64,000 nt of DNA from Dyella sp. A6 (lineage in GTDB: Bacteria > Pseudomonadota > Gammaproteobacteria > Xanthomonadales > Rhodanobacteraceae), in contig NZ_CP132911.1 of assembly GCF_036320485.1 (NCBI RefSeq), positions 62,001 to 126,000 of the forward strand, in the 5' to 3' direction. The translations under genes were made by a program, and so were the position numbers. The notes beneath the pieces are model-generated. The model had not been told where the DNA came from and searched no databases. It saw only the letters and a program-made list of their open reading frames with translations. Shown in pieces: positions 13,043 to 22,688 of this stretch. The stretch's first letter is position 1. Each line of letters starts with the position of its first letter.

Positions 13043-14692
13043 ATGACCGAAGTACCGTGGTGGCGCGGAGCCGTCATCTACCAGATCTATCCACGCAGCT
13101 TTCAGGATACGGATGGCGACGGCGTGGGCGATCTGCCAGGCATCATCGAACGGCTCGATTACGTGGCCAGCTTGGGTGTGGACGGTATCTGGATCGCACC
13201 GTTCTTTACTTCGCCGATGGCCGATTTCGGCTACGACATCGCCGACTACCGCAATGTGGATCCGCTGTTCGGCAGCCTGGCCGATTTCGATGCGCTGCTG
13301 GCCAAGGCGCACCGGCTGGGCCTGAAGGTGATGATCGACCAGGTGCTGAGTCATACCTCGGCCGAACATGCCTGGTTCCGCGAAAGCCGGCAGAGCCGCG
13401 ACAACCCGAAGGCCGACTGGTACGTCTGGGCCGACGCCCGTGACGATGGCGGTCCGCCGAACAACTGGCTGTCGCTGTTCGGCGGCACGGCTTGGCAGTG
13501 GGAGCCGCGCCGTGGCCAGTACTACCTGCACAATTTCTTGACCGCCCAGCCGGATCTCAACTTCCATCATCCGGACGTGCGTGCGGCCGTGCTGGACAAC
13601 GTGAAGTTCTGGCTGGACAAGGGCGTGGACGGTCTGCGCCTGGACGCGATCAACTTCTGCTTCCACGACGCGCAGCTGCGCGACAACCCGCCCAAGCCGA
13701 AAGACAAGCGCGTGGGGCGCGGCTTCAGTCCGGACAACCCCTACGCCTTCCAGTACCACTACTACAACAACACCCAGCCCGAGAACATTCCGTTCCTGGA
13801 GCAGCTGCGCGTGTTGCTGGACCGCTACCGCGACGTGGCCGCACTCGGCGAAATTTCGTCCGAGGATTCGCTGGCGACGATGGCCGAATACACCAGCGGC
13901 CGGCGCCTGCACATGGGCTACAGCTTCGAGCTGCTCACCGACGATTTCAGTGCGGCCTATATCCGCGGCACCGTGCAGCGACTCGAGCAGCAGATGCGCG
14001 AGGGCTGGCCGTGCTGGGCCATCTCCAATCACGACGTCGAGCGCGTGCTGTCGCGCTGGGGCGACGGTCATCCGTCCGCGCCGATGGCGAACATGCTCAC
14101 CGCGATGCTGTGCTCGCTGCGCGGATCGGTCTGCGTCTATCAGGGCGAGGAGCTTGGCCTGACCGAGGCCGACGTGCCCTACGAAGCGTTGCGCGACCCT
14201 TACGGCATCGCGTTCTGGCCGCAGTTCAAGGGACGCGACGGCTGTCGCACGCCGATGCCGTGGCGCGACGATTCGCATGCCGGCTTCAGCAGTGGCGCAC
14301 CGTGGTTGCCGGTACCGGAAGAACACCGCGTGCTGGCGGTTTCGCATCAGGAAAAAGATGCGTCGTCCACGCTCAACGGCTTCCGAGCCTTCATGCGCTG
14401 GCGGCGCGATCAGCCGGCACTGCGCTGGGGCGAAATCCAGTTCCTAGATACGGTCGAACCAGTGCTGGCGTTCGTGCGTTCGCTGGGCGACGAGGCACTG
14501 CTGGTGGCCTTCAACCTGTCGGGCGAGGACATTGCATTGCCGCTGGCCGTGACGGACACGCTGCCATTGCTGGAAGGGCACGGTCTGCCGCAGGGGCGGG
14601 CCGCCGGCGGCGAACTGCGCCTGCCCGGCTACGGCACGGTTTTCGCGCGACTGGATGCCGCGCAGAGCAAGGCCCTCGATCCGATGCGTTGA
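13043..14692 (+). CDS. cytoplasmic GH13 alpha-glucosidase
   Basis: The 549-residue protein begins MTEVPWWRGAVIYQIYPRSF, the usual start of oligo-1,6-glucosidase and alpha-glucosidase GH13 enzymes, with no signal peptide. Catalytic elements are GLRLDAINF (nucleophile D201), ALGEISSED (acid/base E270) and SNHDVER (D331). The overall pattern is closest to the Xanthomonas XgtA type (GH13_23), known for alpha-glucosyl hydrolysis and transfer. It would process maltose or short dextrins after inner-membrane import. The gene is divergent from the receptor and probably governed by operator 2; the LacI-type gene follows on the same strand. Confidence 0.9.
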   Translation: MTEVPWWRGAVIYQIYPRSFQDTDGDGVGDLPGIIERLDYVASLGVDGIWIAPFFTSPMADFGYDIADYRNVDPLFGSLADFDALLAKAHRLGLKVMIDQVLSHTSAEHAWFRESRQSRDNPKADWYVWADARDDGGPPNNWLSLFGGTAWQWEPRRGQYYLHNFLTAQPDLNFHHPDVRAAVLDNVKFWLDKGVDGLRLDAINFCFHDAQLRDNPPKPKDKRVGRGFSPDNPYAFQYHYYNNTQPENIPFLEQLRVLLDRYRDVAALGEISSEDSLATMAEYTSGRRLHMGYSFELLTDDFSAAYIRGTVQRLEQQMREGWPCWAISNHDVERVLSRWGDGHPSAPMANMLTAMLCSLRGSVCVYQGEELGLTEADVPYEALRDPYGIAFWPQFKGRDGCRTPMPWRDDSHAGFSSGAPWLPVPEEHRVLAVSHQEKDASSTLNGFRAFMRWRRDQPALRWGEIQFLDTVEPVLAFVRSLGDEALLVAFNLSGEDIALPLAVTDTLPLLEGHGLPQGRAAGGELRLPGYGTVFARLDAAQSKALDPMR

Positions 14693-14754
14693 ACCTGCGC
14701 CTGCGCTGCAGGCCGCGGCAGACGGGTTCGGTGCATGGGCGTACCAGCGGCCAT

Positions 14755-14768
14755 CGCATACGTATCCC
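14755..14768. promoter_or_regulatory. candidate LacI operator 3 (repressor gene)
   Basis: CGCATACGTATCCC keeps the ATACGTAT core and 11 of 14 positions of operator 1. It lies about 180 nt before the LacI-type start, consistent with autoregulation. Confidence 0.6.
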
Positions 14769-14947
14769 TGGGGTTCGTGATGCGCTTCATGCATGGGGCC
14801 GAGGGCATGCAACCGGGTGCCATGCGGTGTGAGCAGAACCGGCCTTGCTGCGCAGCAGCACGGGATTGCCGCGATTGCGGCTAGGATCAAAGCGTAAGCG
14901 CGGTGCAAGCAAGCTCCGCCTGGCGTGTGCGGGAACTCCTGGCAGGC

Positions 14948-16012
14948 ATGGGTACGAAAAAAAGAGTCACCTCGTTCGATATCGCTGACCTGGCTGGCGT
15001 GTCCCAGTCCACGGTGTCGCGCGCCTTGCGCGGCAGTCCGCTGGTGAACGAAGAGACGCGACGTCGCGTGCAGGCCGCGGTCGAATCGCTCAACTACACG
15101 GTGGACAAGAACGCGTCCAACCTGCGCCGCAAGTTTTCCGGCACGCTGGCGCTGCTGTTCTTCGAGGACCCCACCGCCGACGAATCGCATATCAACCCGT
15201 TCTTCCTGTCGATACTGGGCTCGATCACCCGCGCCTGCGCGCGGCAGGGTCACGACCTGCTGATCTCGTTCCAGCAGATGTCGCGCGACTGGCATGCCGA
15301 CTTCGCCGACAGCAAGAAGGCCGACGGCATCATCCTGCTGGGTTATGGCGATTACCTGGTCTATCGCGACCGGCTGGAAAAGTTGGCGGCGCAGGGCACC
15401 AGCTTCGTGCGCTGGGGGGCCGTGCTGCAGGGCCAGCCCTACGTCACCATCGGTTGCGACAACTACCAGGGTGGACATGCGGCCGCGACGCACCTGGTCG
15501 AACAGGGCTGCCGTCGCATCGCCTTCCTGGGCGATGCGTCCAGCCACTACCCGGAATTCTTCGAACGTTACCGCGGTTATGCGCATGCGCTGGAAGAGCA
15601 CGGACTGGTGGCCGAGGCGATGCTGCAGGTCGATGCCGAAAGCACCGAAAGCTCGGGGCACGATGCCATGACCACCCTGCTGGCGCGGCATGTGGAATTC
15701 GATGCGGTATTCGCCGCCAGCGATCTGATCGCGATCGGTGCATTGCGCGCGATGGGTGCGCAGGGCGTCAGTGTGCCCGGCGACGTGGCGCTGGTCGGCT
15801 TCGACGACATCCCGGCCTCCGGCTTCGTCAATCCGTCGCTGACCACCGTGCACCAGGACACCAAGCAGGCCGGCGAAGTGCTGGTCGACAATCTGCTGCG
15901 GCTGATCCGCGGACAGCCGGCGGAAAGCACGGTGCTGCCGGTGAAGCTGGTGGTGCGCCAGTCCAGCCTGCGCCCGCCGACGAAGCGGCGTGCTGCCAGG
16001 AAGCCGACCTAG
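14948..16012 (+). CDS. LacI-family transcriptional regulator
   Basis: The 354-residue protein is taken from ATG 14948, placing the helix-turn-helix TSFDIADLAGVSQSTVSRAL at residues 8-27 as in other LacI proteins; the frame opens further upstream at 14903 without family sequence. The HTH is followed by the hinge (NYTVDKNASNLRR) and a periplasmic-binding-protein-like sensor domain (VALVGFDDIPASGF). It likely represses the receptor and the amylolytic genes until a maltodextrin or glucose derivative binds. Palindromes at 12763, 12933 and 14755 are its probable targets. It resembles Caulobacter MalR and Xanthomonas LacI regulators in context only. Confidence 0.9.
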   Translation: MGTKKRVTSFDIADLAGVSQSTVSRALRGSPLVNEETRRRVQAAVESLNYTVDKNASNLRRKFSGTLALLFFEDPTADESHINPFFLSILGSITRACARQGHDLLISFQQMSRDWHADFADSKKADGIILLGYGDYLVYRDRLEKLAAQGTSFVRWGAVLQGQPYVTIGCDNYQGGHAAATHLVEQGCRRIAFLGDASSHYPEFFERYRGYAHALEEHGLVAEAMLQVDAESTESSGHDAMTTLLARHVEFDAVFAASDLIAIGALRAMGAQGVSVPGDVALVGFDDIPASGFVNPSLTTVHQDTKQAGEVLVDNLLRLIRGQPAESTVLPVKLVVRQSSLRPPTKRRAARKPT

Positions 16013-16136
16013 GGATCGCTGACCGCGCTATCCTCCCGGCGTGTTCGTGTGCCGGTGCGCCGTCGTCCCGCCATGCTCGGCGCAACGACCGGATCGACGC
16101 ATTCAGGCGTCAAGCCAGGCTTCCAGGGGGTGGTCT

Positions 16137-17297
16137 TTGTCACGTGTTTCCGGTCTCGATCTGCTGCGCGCGATCGCTATTGTCTGGGTGATGGTGTTCC
16201 ACAGTTATCTGGCCGGCTACATGGGCGGCGGAGTGCTGCGCTGGAGCGGCTGGATGGGCGTGGACCTGTTCTTCGCGTTGTCCGGATTCCTGATCGGCTG
16301 CCAGGTGTTCGCGCCGCTGGCTGCGGGCCGGCGACTGGATTTCGTGGACTTCTACCTGCGGCGTAGTTTCCGCACGCTGCCTGCCTATTTCGTCGTGCTG
16401 GCGATCTACGTCGCCTGGCCGGCGGCGCGCGAAACCAGCGGCATGATGCCGTTGTGGCAGTTCCTCACCTACACGCTCAACCTGTTCATCGACCCGGGTC
16501 GCAGCGCCTTCTCGCATGCCTGGTCGTTGTGCGTGGAGGAACAGTTCTACGTGCTGTTCCCGCTGCTGGCGGTGCTCCTGGCATGGCGCGGCAGCTGGCG
16601 CCAGACCGCACTGGTGATGGCGCTGCTGGTGCTTGGCGGCATGCTGTTGCGGGCCGTGCTGTGGATGCATGGCCTGCAACCGGTGCTGGCGCGTGGCGGT
16701 GATGCCAGCAGCACCTATCTGCGCCTGCTGTACTACCCCACCTATGCGCGACTGGACGACCTGCTGGCCGGCGTGGGGCTGGCGGCCATGCGCTGCTACG
16801 GCACGCGCGGCTGGGCCTGGGTCCAGCGTCATCCGAACGGTGTCGCCGGGCTGGGTATCGTGCTTACCGCGATCTGCATGGCCGGCTTCGACGGGCATCG
16901 CTACAGTTTCGCGGGCAATGTCTTCGGTTATCCGCTGCTGGCATTGGCGATGATGGCCCTGGTGGCGTCGGCCGCCACTGGCCGCGGGGTGCTGTCGCGG
17001 TGGCAGGTGCCTGGGGTTCGCTGGCTGGCGCTGGCGTCGTACAGCCTCTACCTGAGCCACAAGATGGTCTACGGCGCGTTGCACAAGCATTTCGCGGCCT
17101 GGGTCGACGGCCACGGCTACGCCACGGTGTTGATCTATGCCGCGGCCGTGCTCGCGGTCGGGGCAGGTCTGCACTACGCGGTGGAGCGACCCTTCCTGCA
17201 ACTGCGCGAGCGGGTACGGCGGTGGCGCAGGCAACGGCTGGAAGCGAGTGATGCCGCTGCGCTGGTGCCGGCCGTGGAAAGCGTCGCGGTCGACTGA
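16137..17297 (+). CDS. membrane acyltransferase 3 (OafA/YrhL-like)
   Basis: A TTG start at 16137 gives MSRVSGLDLLRAIAIVWVM and has the strong AGGGGGTGG 4-5 nt upstream; the ATG at 16041 would add a Cys/Arg-rich stretch unlike the family. The 386-residue protein has about ten hydrophobic helices and the conserved R in GLDLLRAIAIV and H in MVFHSYL, typical of acyltransferase 3. Such proteins O-acylate surface glycans or lipids at the inner membrane. It follows the LacI-type gene by 124 nt, and its substrate is unknown. Confidence 0.85.
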   Translation: MSRVSGLDLLRAIAIVWVMVFHSYLAGYMGGGVLRWSGWMGVDLFFALSGFLIGCQVFAPLAAGRRLDFVDFYLRRSFRTLPAYFVVLAIYVAWPAARETSGMMPLWQFLTYTLNLFIDPGRSAFSHAWSLCVEEQFYVLFPLLAVLLAWRGSWRQTALVMALLVLGGMLLRAVLWMHGLQPVLARGGDASSTYLRLLYYPTYARLDDLLAGVGLAAMRCYGTRGWAWVQRHPNGVAGLGIVLTAICMAGFDGHRYSFAGNVFGYPLLALAMMALVASAATGRGVLSRWQVPGVRWLALASYSLYLSHKMVYGALHKHFAAWVDGHGYATVLIYAAAVLAVGAGLHYAVERPFLQLRERVRRWRRQRLEASDAAALVPAVESVAVD

Positions 17298-17420
17298 CAG
17301 AGCGCCAGCCAGAAGCTCGTCGATCAACGCGTCCGCGCCGCAAGACCCATCCGCGATGTCACCGGTGCCGGTTGGCGGCGGGGTCTATACTGGGGCGTGG
17401 TGCCGGTCGGGGAGTCAACG

Positions 17421-19628
17421 ATGCGCCATACCGCCAGCATGCTTGCCTGGGTCGTATGCGCTATCGCGATAGCGATGCCAGTGGTCGCTCACGGCAAGGC
17501 CGCGCCGGCCTTCGACGTGGCGCCTGCGCGCGGCGTGATCCAGCGGCTGGTGCCGGGCCTGGCCGCGCAGATCCGGCTGGGCACGCTGCCGGCCGACCGG
17601 GGGCACGAGCGTTTCCGCATCGCCGACGAGCATGGTGCGATCAGTGTGCGCGGCAGCTCGATCAGCGCGCTGCTGTACGGGGTGAACTGGTATCTGAAAT
17701 ACGTGGCCAGGGTGCAGATATCCACCGACGGCGACCGGCTCGGGCACTTCACCCGGTGGCCGTTGCCGGACCACGTGATCGAGCGCGAGACGCCGTATCG
17801 CTACCGCTATGCGCTGAACGAGAACACCTCCGGCTACAGCACGCCGTACTGGCACTGGGCGCGCTGGCAGCACGAGATCGATGTGATGGCTCTGTCCGGC
17901 ATCAATGCGATGATCGTCGAGCGTGGCAGTGCGGCAGTGCTGTATCGCACCTTCCGCGACTTCGGCTATTCCGATACGGCGATCCGCCGCTGGCTGACCC
18001 AGCCGGCGCACCAGAACTGGCAGCTGATGGGCAACCTGTGCTGTTTCGACGGACCGATGAGCCAAGCGCTGATGGACCGGCGCATGCACTCGGCGCAGCG
18101 CATCATCCGGCGCCTGCGTGCGCTGGGCATCACGCCGGTGCTGCCGGGTTTCTACGGCATCGTGCCGGCCGACTTCGCCACGCGCTTCCCGCACAGCCAC
18201 GTGATTCCGCAGGGCCGCTGGGCCGGGTTCATTCGGCCGGGCTGGCTGGATCCACGCGACCCGATGTTCGCGCGCATCGCCGCCGACTACTACAGGCACC
18301 AGCGCGAACTGTTCGGCGACAGCTCGATCTACGACATGGAAGTGTTCCAGGAAGGCGGCACCTCCGGCGACGTGCCGGTGGGGCCCGGTGCGCATGCGGT
18401 GCAGGCCGCACTGGAGCGAGCCCATCCGGGGGCGTCGTGGATGATGCTGGCGTGGCAGGGCAATCCGCGCCAGGCGCTGCTTTCGGGCGTGGACCGCGCG
18501 CACCTGCTGATCGTCGACATCGACCACAACCGGGTGCGCCGCGATCATCGCTGGAAAGACTTCCAGCACGCGCCGTTCCTGTTCGGCGGCATCTGGGAAT
18601 TCGGGGGGCGCACCACCCTCGGTACCGATCTGGCCAACTACACCACCCGCCTGCCGCGGATGGCGCGCACCAACCCGAACATGGTCGGTACCGCGGTATT
18701 CACCGAGGGGCTGGACACCAACCCCTTCATCTTCGACCTGTTCACCGAGATGGCCTGGCATCGCGCGCCGGTGGATGCCCGGGTGTGGACCGCCGCGTAT
18801 GTGCGGCGCCGCTACGGCGCGGCCGACCCGCACGCGCTGGCGGCCTGGCGCATCCTGCTGCGCACGGCCTACGCGCTGCGCACGCACAGCGTCGTGTTCA
18901 ACAGCGAGCGCGACGCAGCGCAGGAATCCCTGTTCGACGCCCAGCCCAGCCTCGACGCGAAGCAGGCGTCGCACTGGTCGCCCGAGTCGATGCGCTACGA
19001 CCCGGCAGAGTTCAGAGGTGCGCTCACGCAGCTGCTGGAGGTCGCGCCCGCGCTGCGCGACACCGCGACCTACCGCTACGACCTGGTCGACGTCGCCAGG
19101 CAGGCGCTGGCCAACGAAAGCCGTGTGCTGCTGCCGCGGATAAAGGTCGCCTTCGACGCGAGGGACCGCCCGCGATTCGAACGTCTCAGTGCACGCTGGC
19201 TGCAGCTGATGGATCTGCAGGACGCGCTGCTCGCCACCGACCGCCACTTCCTGCTGGGCAGCTGGCTGAAGCACCTCGAAGGCTGGGCCAGCAGTCCGGC
19301 CGAGCGGGCGAAGCTGCAGTACGACGCGCGTTCGCTGCTGACCACCTGGGGCCACCGCCAGGCCAGCGAGGGTGCCGAGCTGCACGACTACGGCAACCGC
19401 GACTGGGCCGGACTGACCCGCGACTACTACCGCCGTCGCTGGCAGCTGTATTTCGCTGCGCTGGACGACAGTCTGCGCAGCGGCAAGCCGGTGCGCAGGA
19501 TCGACTGGTACGCCTTCGGCGAGGCCTGGAACCGCCGCGACACGGTCTATCCGGACCGGCCGCTCGGGAACAGTCATGCGGTCGCGCTGCAGGTGGCGCA
19601 GGCACTGGGCGTGGCGCCATCGCCGTAA
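17421..19628 (+). CDS. GH89 alpha-N-acetylglucosaminidase (NAGLU family)
   Basis: ATG 17421 follows GGGGAG and yields a 735-residue protein with signal peptide (MLAWVVCAIAIAMPVVAHG). The N-terminal domain is followed by the GH89 barrel: RYRYALNENTSGYSTPYW, the segment YDMEVFQEGG with E311 and MVGTAVFTEGLDTNP with E429. These match the two catalytic glutamates of human NAGLU (E316 and E446) in local sequence. An all-alpha C-terminal domain follows. It should cleave terminal alpha-linked GlcNAc in the periplasm. Neighbours do not reveal the glycan; bacterial or fungal wall and host glycans are options. Confidence 0.9.
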   Translation: MRHTASMLAWVVCAIAIAMPVVAHGKAAPAFDVAPARGVIQRLVPGLAAQIRLGTLPADRGHERFRIADEHGAISVRGSSISALLYGVNWYLKYVARVQISTDGDRLGHFTRWPLPDHVIERETPYRYRYALNENTSGYSTPYWHWARWQHEIDVMALSGINAMIVERGSAAVLYRTFRDFGYSDTAIRRWLTQPAHQNWQLMGNLCCFDGPMSQALMDRRMHSAQRIIRRLRALGITPVLPGFYGIVPADFATRFPHSHVIPQGRWAGFIRPGWLDPRDPMFARIAADYYRHQRELFGDSSIYDMEVFQEGGTSGDVPVGPGAHAVQAALERAHPGASWMMLAWQGNPRQALLSGVDRAHLLIVDIDHNRVRRDHRWKDFQHAPFLFGGIWEFGGRTTLGTDLANYTTRLPRMARTNPNMVGTAVFTEGLDTNPFIFDLFTEMAWHRAPVDARVWTAAYVRRRYGAADPHALAAWRILLRTAYALRTHSVVFNSERDAAQESLFDAQPSLDAKQASHWSPESMRYDPAEFRGALTQLLEVAPALRDTATYRYDLVDVARQALANESRVLLPRIKVAFDARDRPRFERLSARWLQLMDLQDALLATDRHFLLGSWLKHLEGWASSPAERAKLQYDARSLLTTWGHRQASEGAELHDYGNRDWAGLTRDYYRRRWQLYFAALDDSLRSGKPVRRIDWYAFGEAWNRRDTVYPDRPLGNSHAVALQVAQALGVAPSP

Positions 19629-19700
19629 GGCCCGGGTCGGCCGTTGGCAGGGTCGAAAGCAGTGTATTGTCTGCCGACGCCCTGCTCCGAGAACCCGGCC

Positions 19701-20720
19701 ATGAACACCACGTCAACGACCCGATTCACGCCCGAGTACGATGCCTTTGCCTTTGGCGACGACCAGGCGGTCTACAAGACCTTGCTGGAATCGACCAACG
19801 CCATTCCCTGGAAAATCGACTGGACAAGCATGCGGTTCGCCTACATCGGTCCGCAGATCGAGCCGTTGCTGGGCTGGGAGCAGGGCAGCTGGGCCACCGT
19901 CGAGGACTGGGCCATGCGCATTCATCCGGACGACCGCGAGCGGGTGGTGAACTTCTGCGTGTCGCAGTCCAAGGCCGGCGTAGACCACGAAGCGGACTAC
20001 CGCGCGCTGACCAGCGACGGCGGTTATGTCTGGATCCGCGACGTGGTGCATGTGGTCCGTACCGAGGATGGCGAGGTCGACTGCCTGATCGGTTTCATGT
20101 TCGACATCAACGAGCGCAAGAAGGCCGAGGACGAACTGCTGCGGCTGCAGAAGGAACTCGAACAGCTTTCCCTGACCGACGGCCTGACGGGTATCTCCAA
20201 CCGGCGCATGTTCGACCAGCGGCTCGACGTGGAATGGAGCGAGTCCAGGCGCAGCGGCAAGCCGCTGTCGCTGATCGTGCTGGACCTGGACTACTTCAAG
20301 CAATACAACGACTGCTACGGGCACATCGCCGGCGACGCGTGTCTGAAGGCCGTCGCCGGCGTGCTGAAAGATGTTGCCGGACGGCCGCGTGACGTGGTGT
20401 CCCGCTTCGGTGGCGAGGAGTTCATCCTGCTGCTGCCGGAAACCGACGAAGCCACCGCACGCGCGCTGGCCGAGGAGTGTGCCGAACGGATTCGCCAGCT
20501 GCGTATCGACCATGCACAATCGGCGGTCGGCGACTACGTGACCGCCAGCTTCGGCGTCGGCACCACCGTGGCCGCCAGGACCGAGGCCAGCGACTACGTC
20601 GAGCAGGTCGACCGGCTGCTGTATGCCGCCAAGCGCAACGGCCGGAACCGGATCGAGGCGGCCCGGCTGCATCTGACGCAGGCACCCGACGAGGATCCGG
20701 CCGCGCTGGTGACGCACTAG
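19701..20720 (+). CDS. PAS-GGDEF diguanylate cyclase
   Basis: The 339-residue protein (ATG 19701) has one PAS fold (residues about 40-150, ending GFMFDINERKKAEDEL), a short coiled linker and a GGDEF domain with the intact signature SRFGGEEFILLLPE. RPRD lies five residues before GGEEF, a match to the RxxD inhibitory site. It should make c-di-GMP from GTP with product feedback and respond to a signal sensed by the PAS domain. There are no membrane segments, so it is cytoplasmic. The start gap to the GH89 gene is 72 nt. Confidence 0.92.
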   Translation: MNTTSTTRFTPEYDAFAFGDDQAVYKTLLESTNAIPWKIDWTSMRFAYIGPQIEPLLGWEQGSWATVEDWAMRIHPDDRERVVNFCVSQSKAGVDHEADYRALTSDGGYVWIRDVVHVVRTEDGEVDCLIGFMFDINERKKAEDELLRLQKELEQLSLTDGLTGISNRRMFDQRLDVEWSESRRSGKPLSLIVLDLDYFKQYNDCYGHIAGDACLKAVAGVLKDVAGRPRDVVSRFGGEEFILLLPETDEATARALAEECAERIRQLRIDHAQSAVGDYVTASFGVGTTVAARTEASDYVEQVDRLLYAAKRNGRNRIEAARLHLTQAPDEDPAALVTH

Positions 20721-20815
20721 CGCGCCACGCCGCAGGTGCGGGCCGGTTGCGCCATGCCGTGGTCTGCGGCTGCCCGGCCGATGGCACAATAGGCGATCGA
20801 CAGGGGGCCTCGACG

Positions 20816-21265
20816 ATGAATGAAAAGAACCTGCGGCGCCTGATCCTGGGCGCCTACGACACCACCATCGACATCATCGTGATCGGCCTGGTGCTGACCA
20901 TGCTGGTGCTGCTGGTGTTCGCCTTCGTCGACGTGCTGATCACCTTGTTGCACCTGATTCCGACGATACGCGGCGGCGCGCTCGACGAGGGCGATTTCCG
21001 CGACATGGTGACGAGCGTGCTGGACGTGTTCGTCATCATCGAGCTGTTCAGCACGTTCATCGATTACGTCAAGGAACGGCGCATACGGATTACCCGCCTG
21101 ATCGACGTCACGGCGGTTTTCGTGCTGCGCGAAATGCTCATCAAGGTCTACGCCAAGGCGTTTTCCACCAACGAGCTGCTGGTGCTGGCCTTGCTGTTGC
21201 TGGTGCTGGTGATCGCGCGCAGTGTGACCGGACGGTTTCCGCCCAAATCGCGCGACGAGGTATAG
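20816..21265 (+). CDS. PsiE-like small membrane protein
   Basis: The 149-residue protein starts at ATG 20816, preceded by CAGGGGGCC. It shows four hydrophobic stretches, an acidic loop and the family segment VFVIIELFSTFIDYVKERR, resembling the phosphate-starvation-inducible PsiE family. It is probably an inner-membrane protein. The function of PsiE is not established, and nothing here shows phosphate control. Confidence 0.8.
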   Translation: MNEKNLRRLILGAYDTTIDIIVIGLVLTMLVLLVFAFVDVLITLLHLIPTIRGGALDEGDFRDMVTSVLDVFVIIELFSTFIDYVKERRIRITRLIDVTAVFVLREMLIKVYAKAFSTNELLVLALLLLVLVIARSVTGRFPPKSRDEV

Positions 21266-21383
21266 ACGCGGCCCGCATCGGACTGTTTCACCGGCATCCT
21301 CGATGGGGGTGTTATCTTGACCGGGTCATGACCGGCGCAACGCCGATGCGGCCGCGCACCCCTGCCTCACACCCGCCTGACTG

Positions 21384-22649
21384 ATGCCGATCCATCGCCG
21401 CTCCCTGTCGCGCATCGCTGCGACCGTACTCGCCGCCGGGCTCGCGACTCTGTCCGGGCCATGCACGGCGACGGCGACCGTGGATACTCCACTGAAACCC
21501 GGCGTGGCCCTGCTGTCCAATGCCTACGACAACCTCAGCGGCGGCCAGCGGAGCGGACTCACCGGGCTGTGGAATCTCTACGGTTCGCTGCGCTACAAAG
21601 CCGTATCGGGGCCGGCCGCGGGGCATCTGAGCGCGTTTGCCCAGGTGCTGGCCAGTCGCGGCGGTTTCCCCAGCAGCTATACCGGCGATGCGCAAGGCAC
21701 CAGCAACATCGAAGCGCCGCATCTCACCCGCGTCTACGAGGCCTGGGTGCAGTACAACGGGCGGCATTCGCGCTGGTCGGTGTTGTTGGGCCGCTACGAC
21801 CTCAACAGCGAGTTCGATCGCCTGCAGACCGCGTCGTTGTTCCTCGACAGCTCGTTCGGCGTGGAACCGGCGTTCTCGCAAAGCGGTGGCGGCGGGCCGT
21901 CGATTTTTCCGCGTCCACGCATGGCGCTGCGGGTCGCGCTCAAGCTTGCACACGGTGTGGTCTGGCGTAGCGCGGTGGTGCAGGGTGGCGTGCCGCTGGA
22001 CCGGAGCCTGCCGCCTGCGGCCGAGCGCGCGCGCTTCGGCGACGCACTCTTCGTTACCGAGCTGGCGCTGCTGCGGCGTGGCCCGGTGGAAGATCCGAAG
22101 GCGGGCGATCCGGTCGACGACATGATCGGGCGACAGGCACGTCTGCCGCCCTACAGCGGCAAGCTGGCGCTCGGTGCCTGGCGCTACGCCCGGCGCCAGA
22201 TCTGCCTTGAGCCATCGATCGCTGCGCGCGCGTGCACGGCCAGCGGAGCCTACCTGCTGCTCGACGATCCGCTGCTCCAACGGATCGGCACGGCGGGGCG
22301 GCAACTGGCCGCGTTCGCCCAGCTCAGTGTGGCCAGCGGTGCGGCGGATCGCTTCCACCGCTATGTCGGCGTGGGCCTGTCGCTGACCCCCTTGTTCGAT
22401 GCCGGTGCCGACGACGCGCTGGGGCTGGCCGTGGCCACCGTCTGGAATGGCCGCCCCTATCTGCGCGCGCAGCATGCGCTGGCGCAGCCGGTTTCGTCGG
22501 ACGAGCGCATCTACGAACTGACCTATCAGCGCAGCATCGGCGCACACCTGACCGTGCAGCCGGACCTGCAGTACGTGGTGCATCCGGATACCCGCAGCGA
22601 CGTGCCCGATGCCCTCGCGCTGCAGTTCGAGGTGCAGCTCAGTTACTGA
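21384..22649 (+). CDS. OprB-type carbohydrate porin
   Basis: The 421-residue protein has a signal peptide (IAATVLAAGLATLSGPC), alternating beta-strand sequence throughout and OprB-family landmarks such as HLTRVYEAWVQY, GRYDLNSEFD and FLDSSFGVEP. The C-terminus FEVQLSY ends in an aromatic residue, as outer-membrane barrels do. It probably lets small sugars diffuse through the outer membrane. It is single, with 118 nt before it, and no transport partner is adjacent. Confidence 0.85.
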   Translation: MPIHRRSLSRIAATVLAAGLATLSGPCTATATVDTPLKPGVALLSNAYDNLSGGQRSGLTGLWNLYGSLRYKAVSGPAAGHLSAFAQVLASRGGFPSSYTGDAQGTSNIEAPHLTRVYEAWVQYNGRHSRWSVLLGRYDLNSEFDRLQTASLFLDSSFGVEPAFSQSGGGGPSIFPRPRMALRVALKLAHGVVWRSAVVQGGVPLDRSLPPAAERARFGDALFVTELALLRRGPVEDPKAGDPVDDMIGRQARLPPYSGKLALGAWRYARRQICLEPSIAARACTASGAYLLLDDPLLQRIGTAGRQLAAFAQLSVASGAADRFHRYVGVGLSLTPLFDAGADDALGLAVATVWNGRPYLRAQHALAQPVSSDERIYELTYQRSIGAHLTVQPDLQYVVHPDTRSDVPDALALQFEVQLSY

Positions 22650-22688
22650 GCCGGGTGCGGTCCAGGTCGTCGGCGAAGTGCCAAGCCA

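Noticed and set aside
16041..16136. Upstream ATG start for the acyltransferase
   Set aside because: The extra 32 residues are unlike the family and lack a ribosome site, while the TTG at 16137 has AGGGGGTGG just before it.
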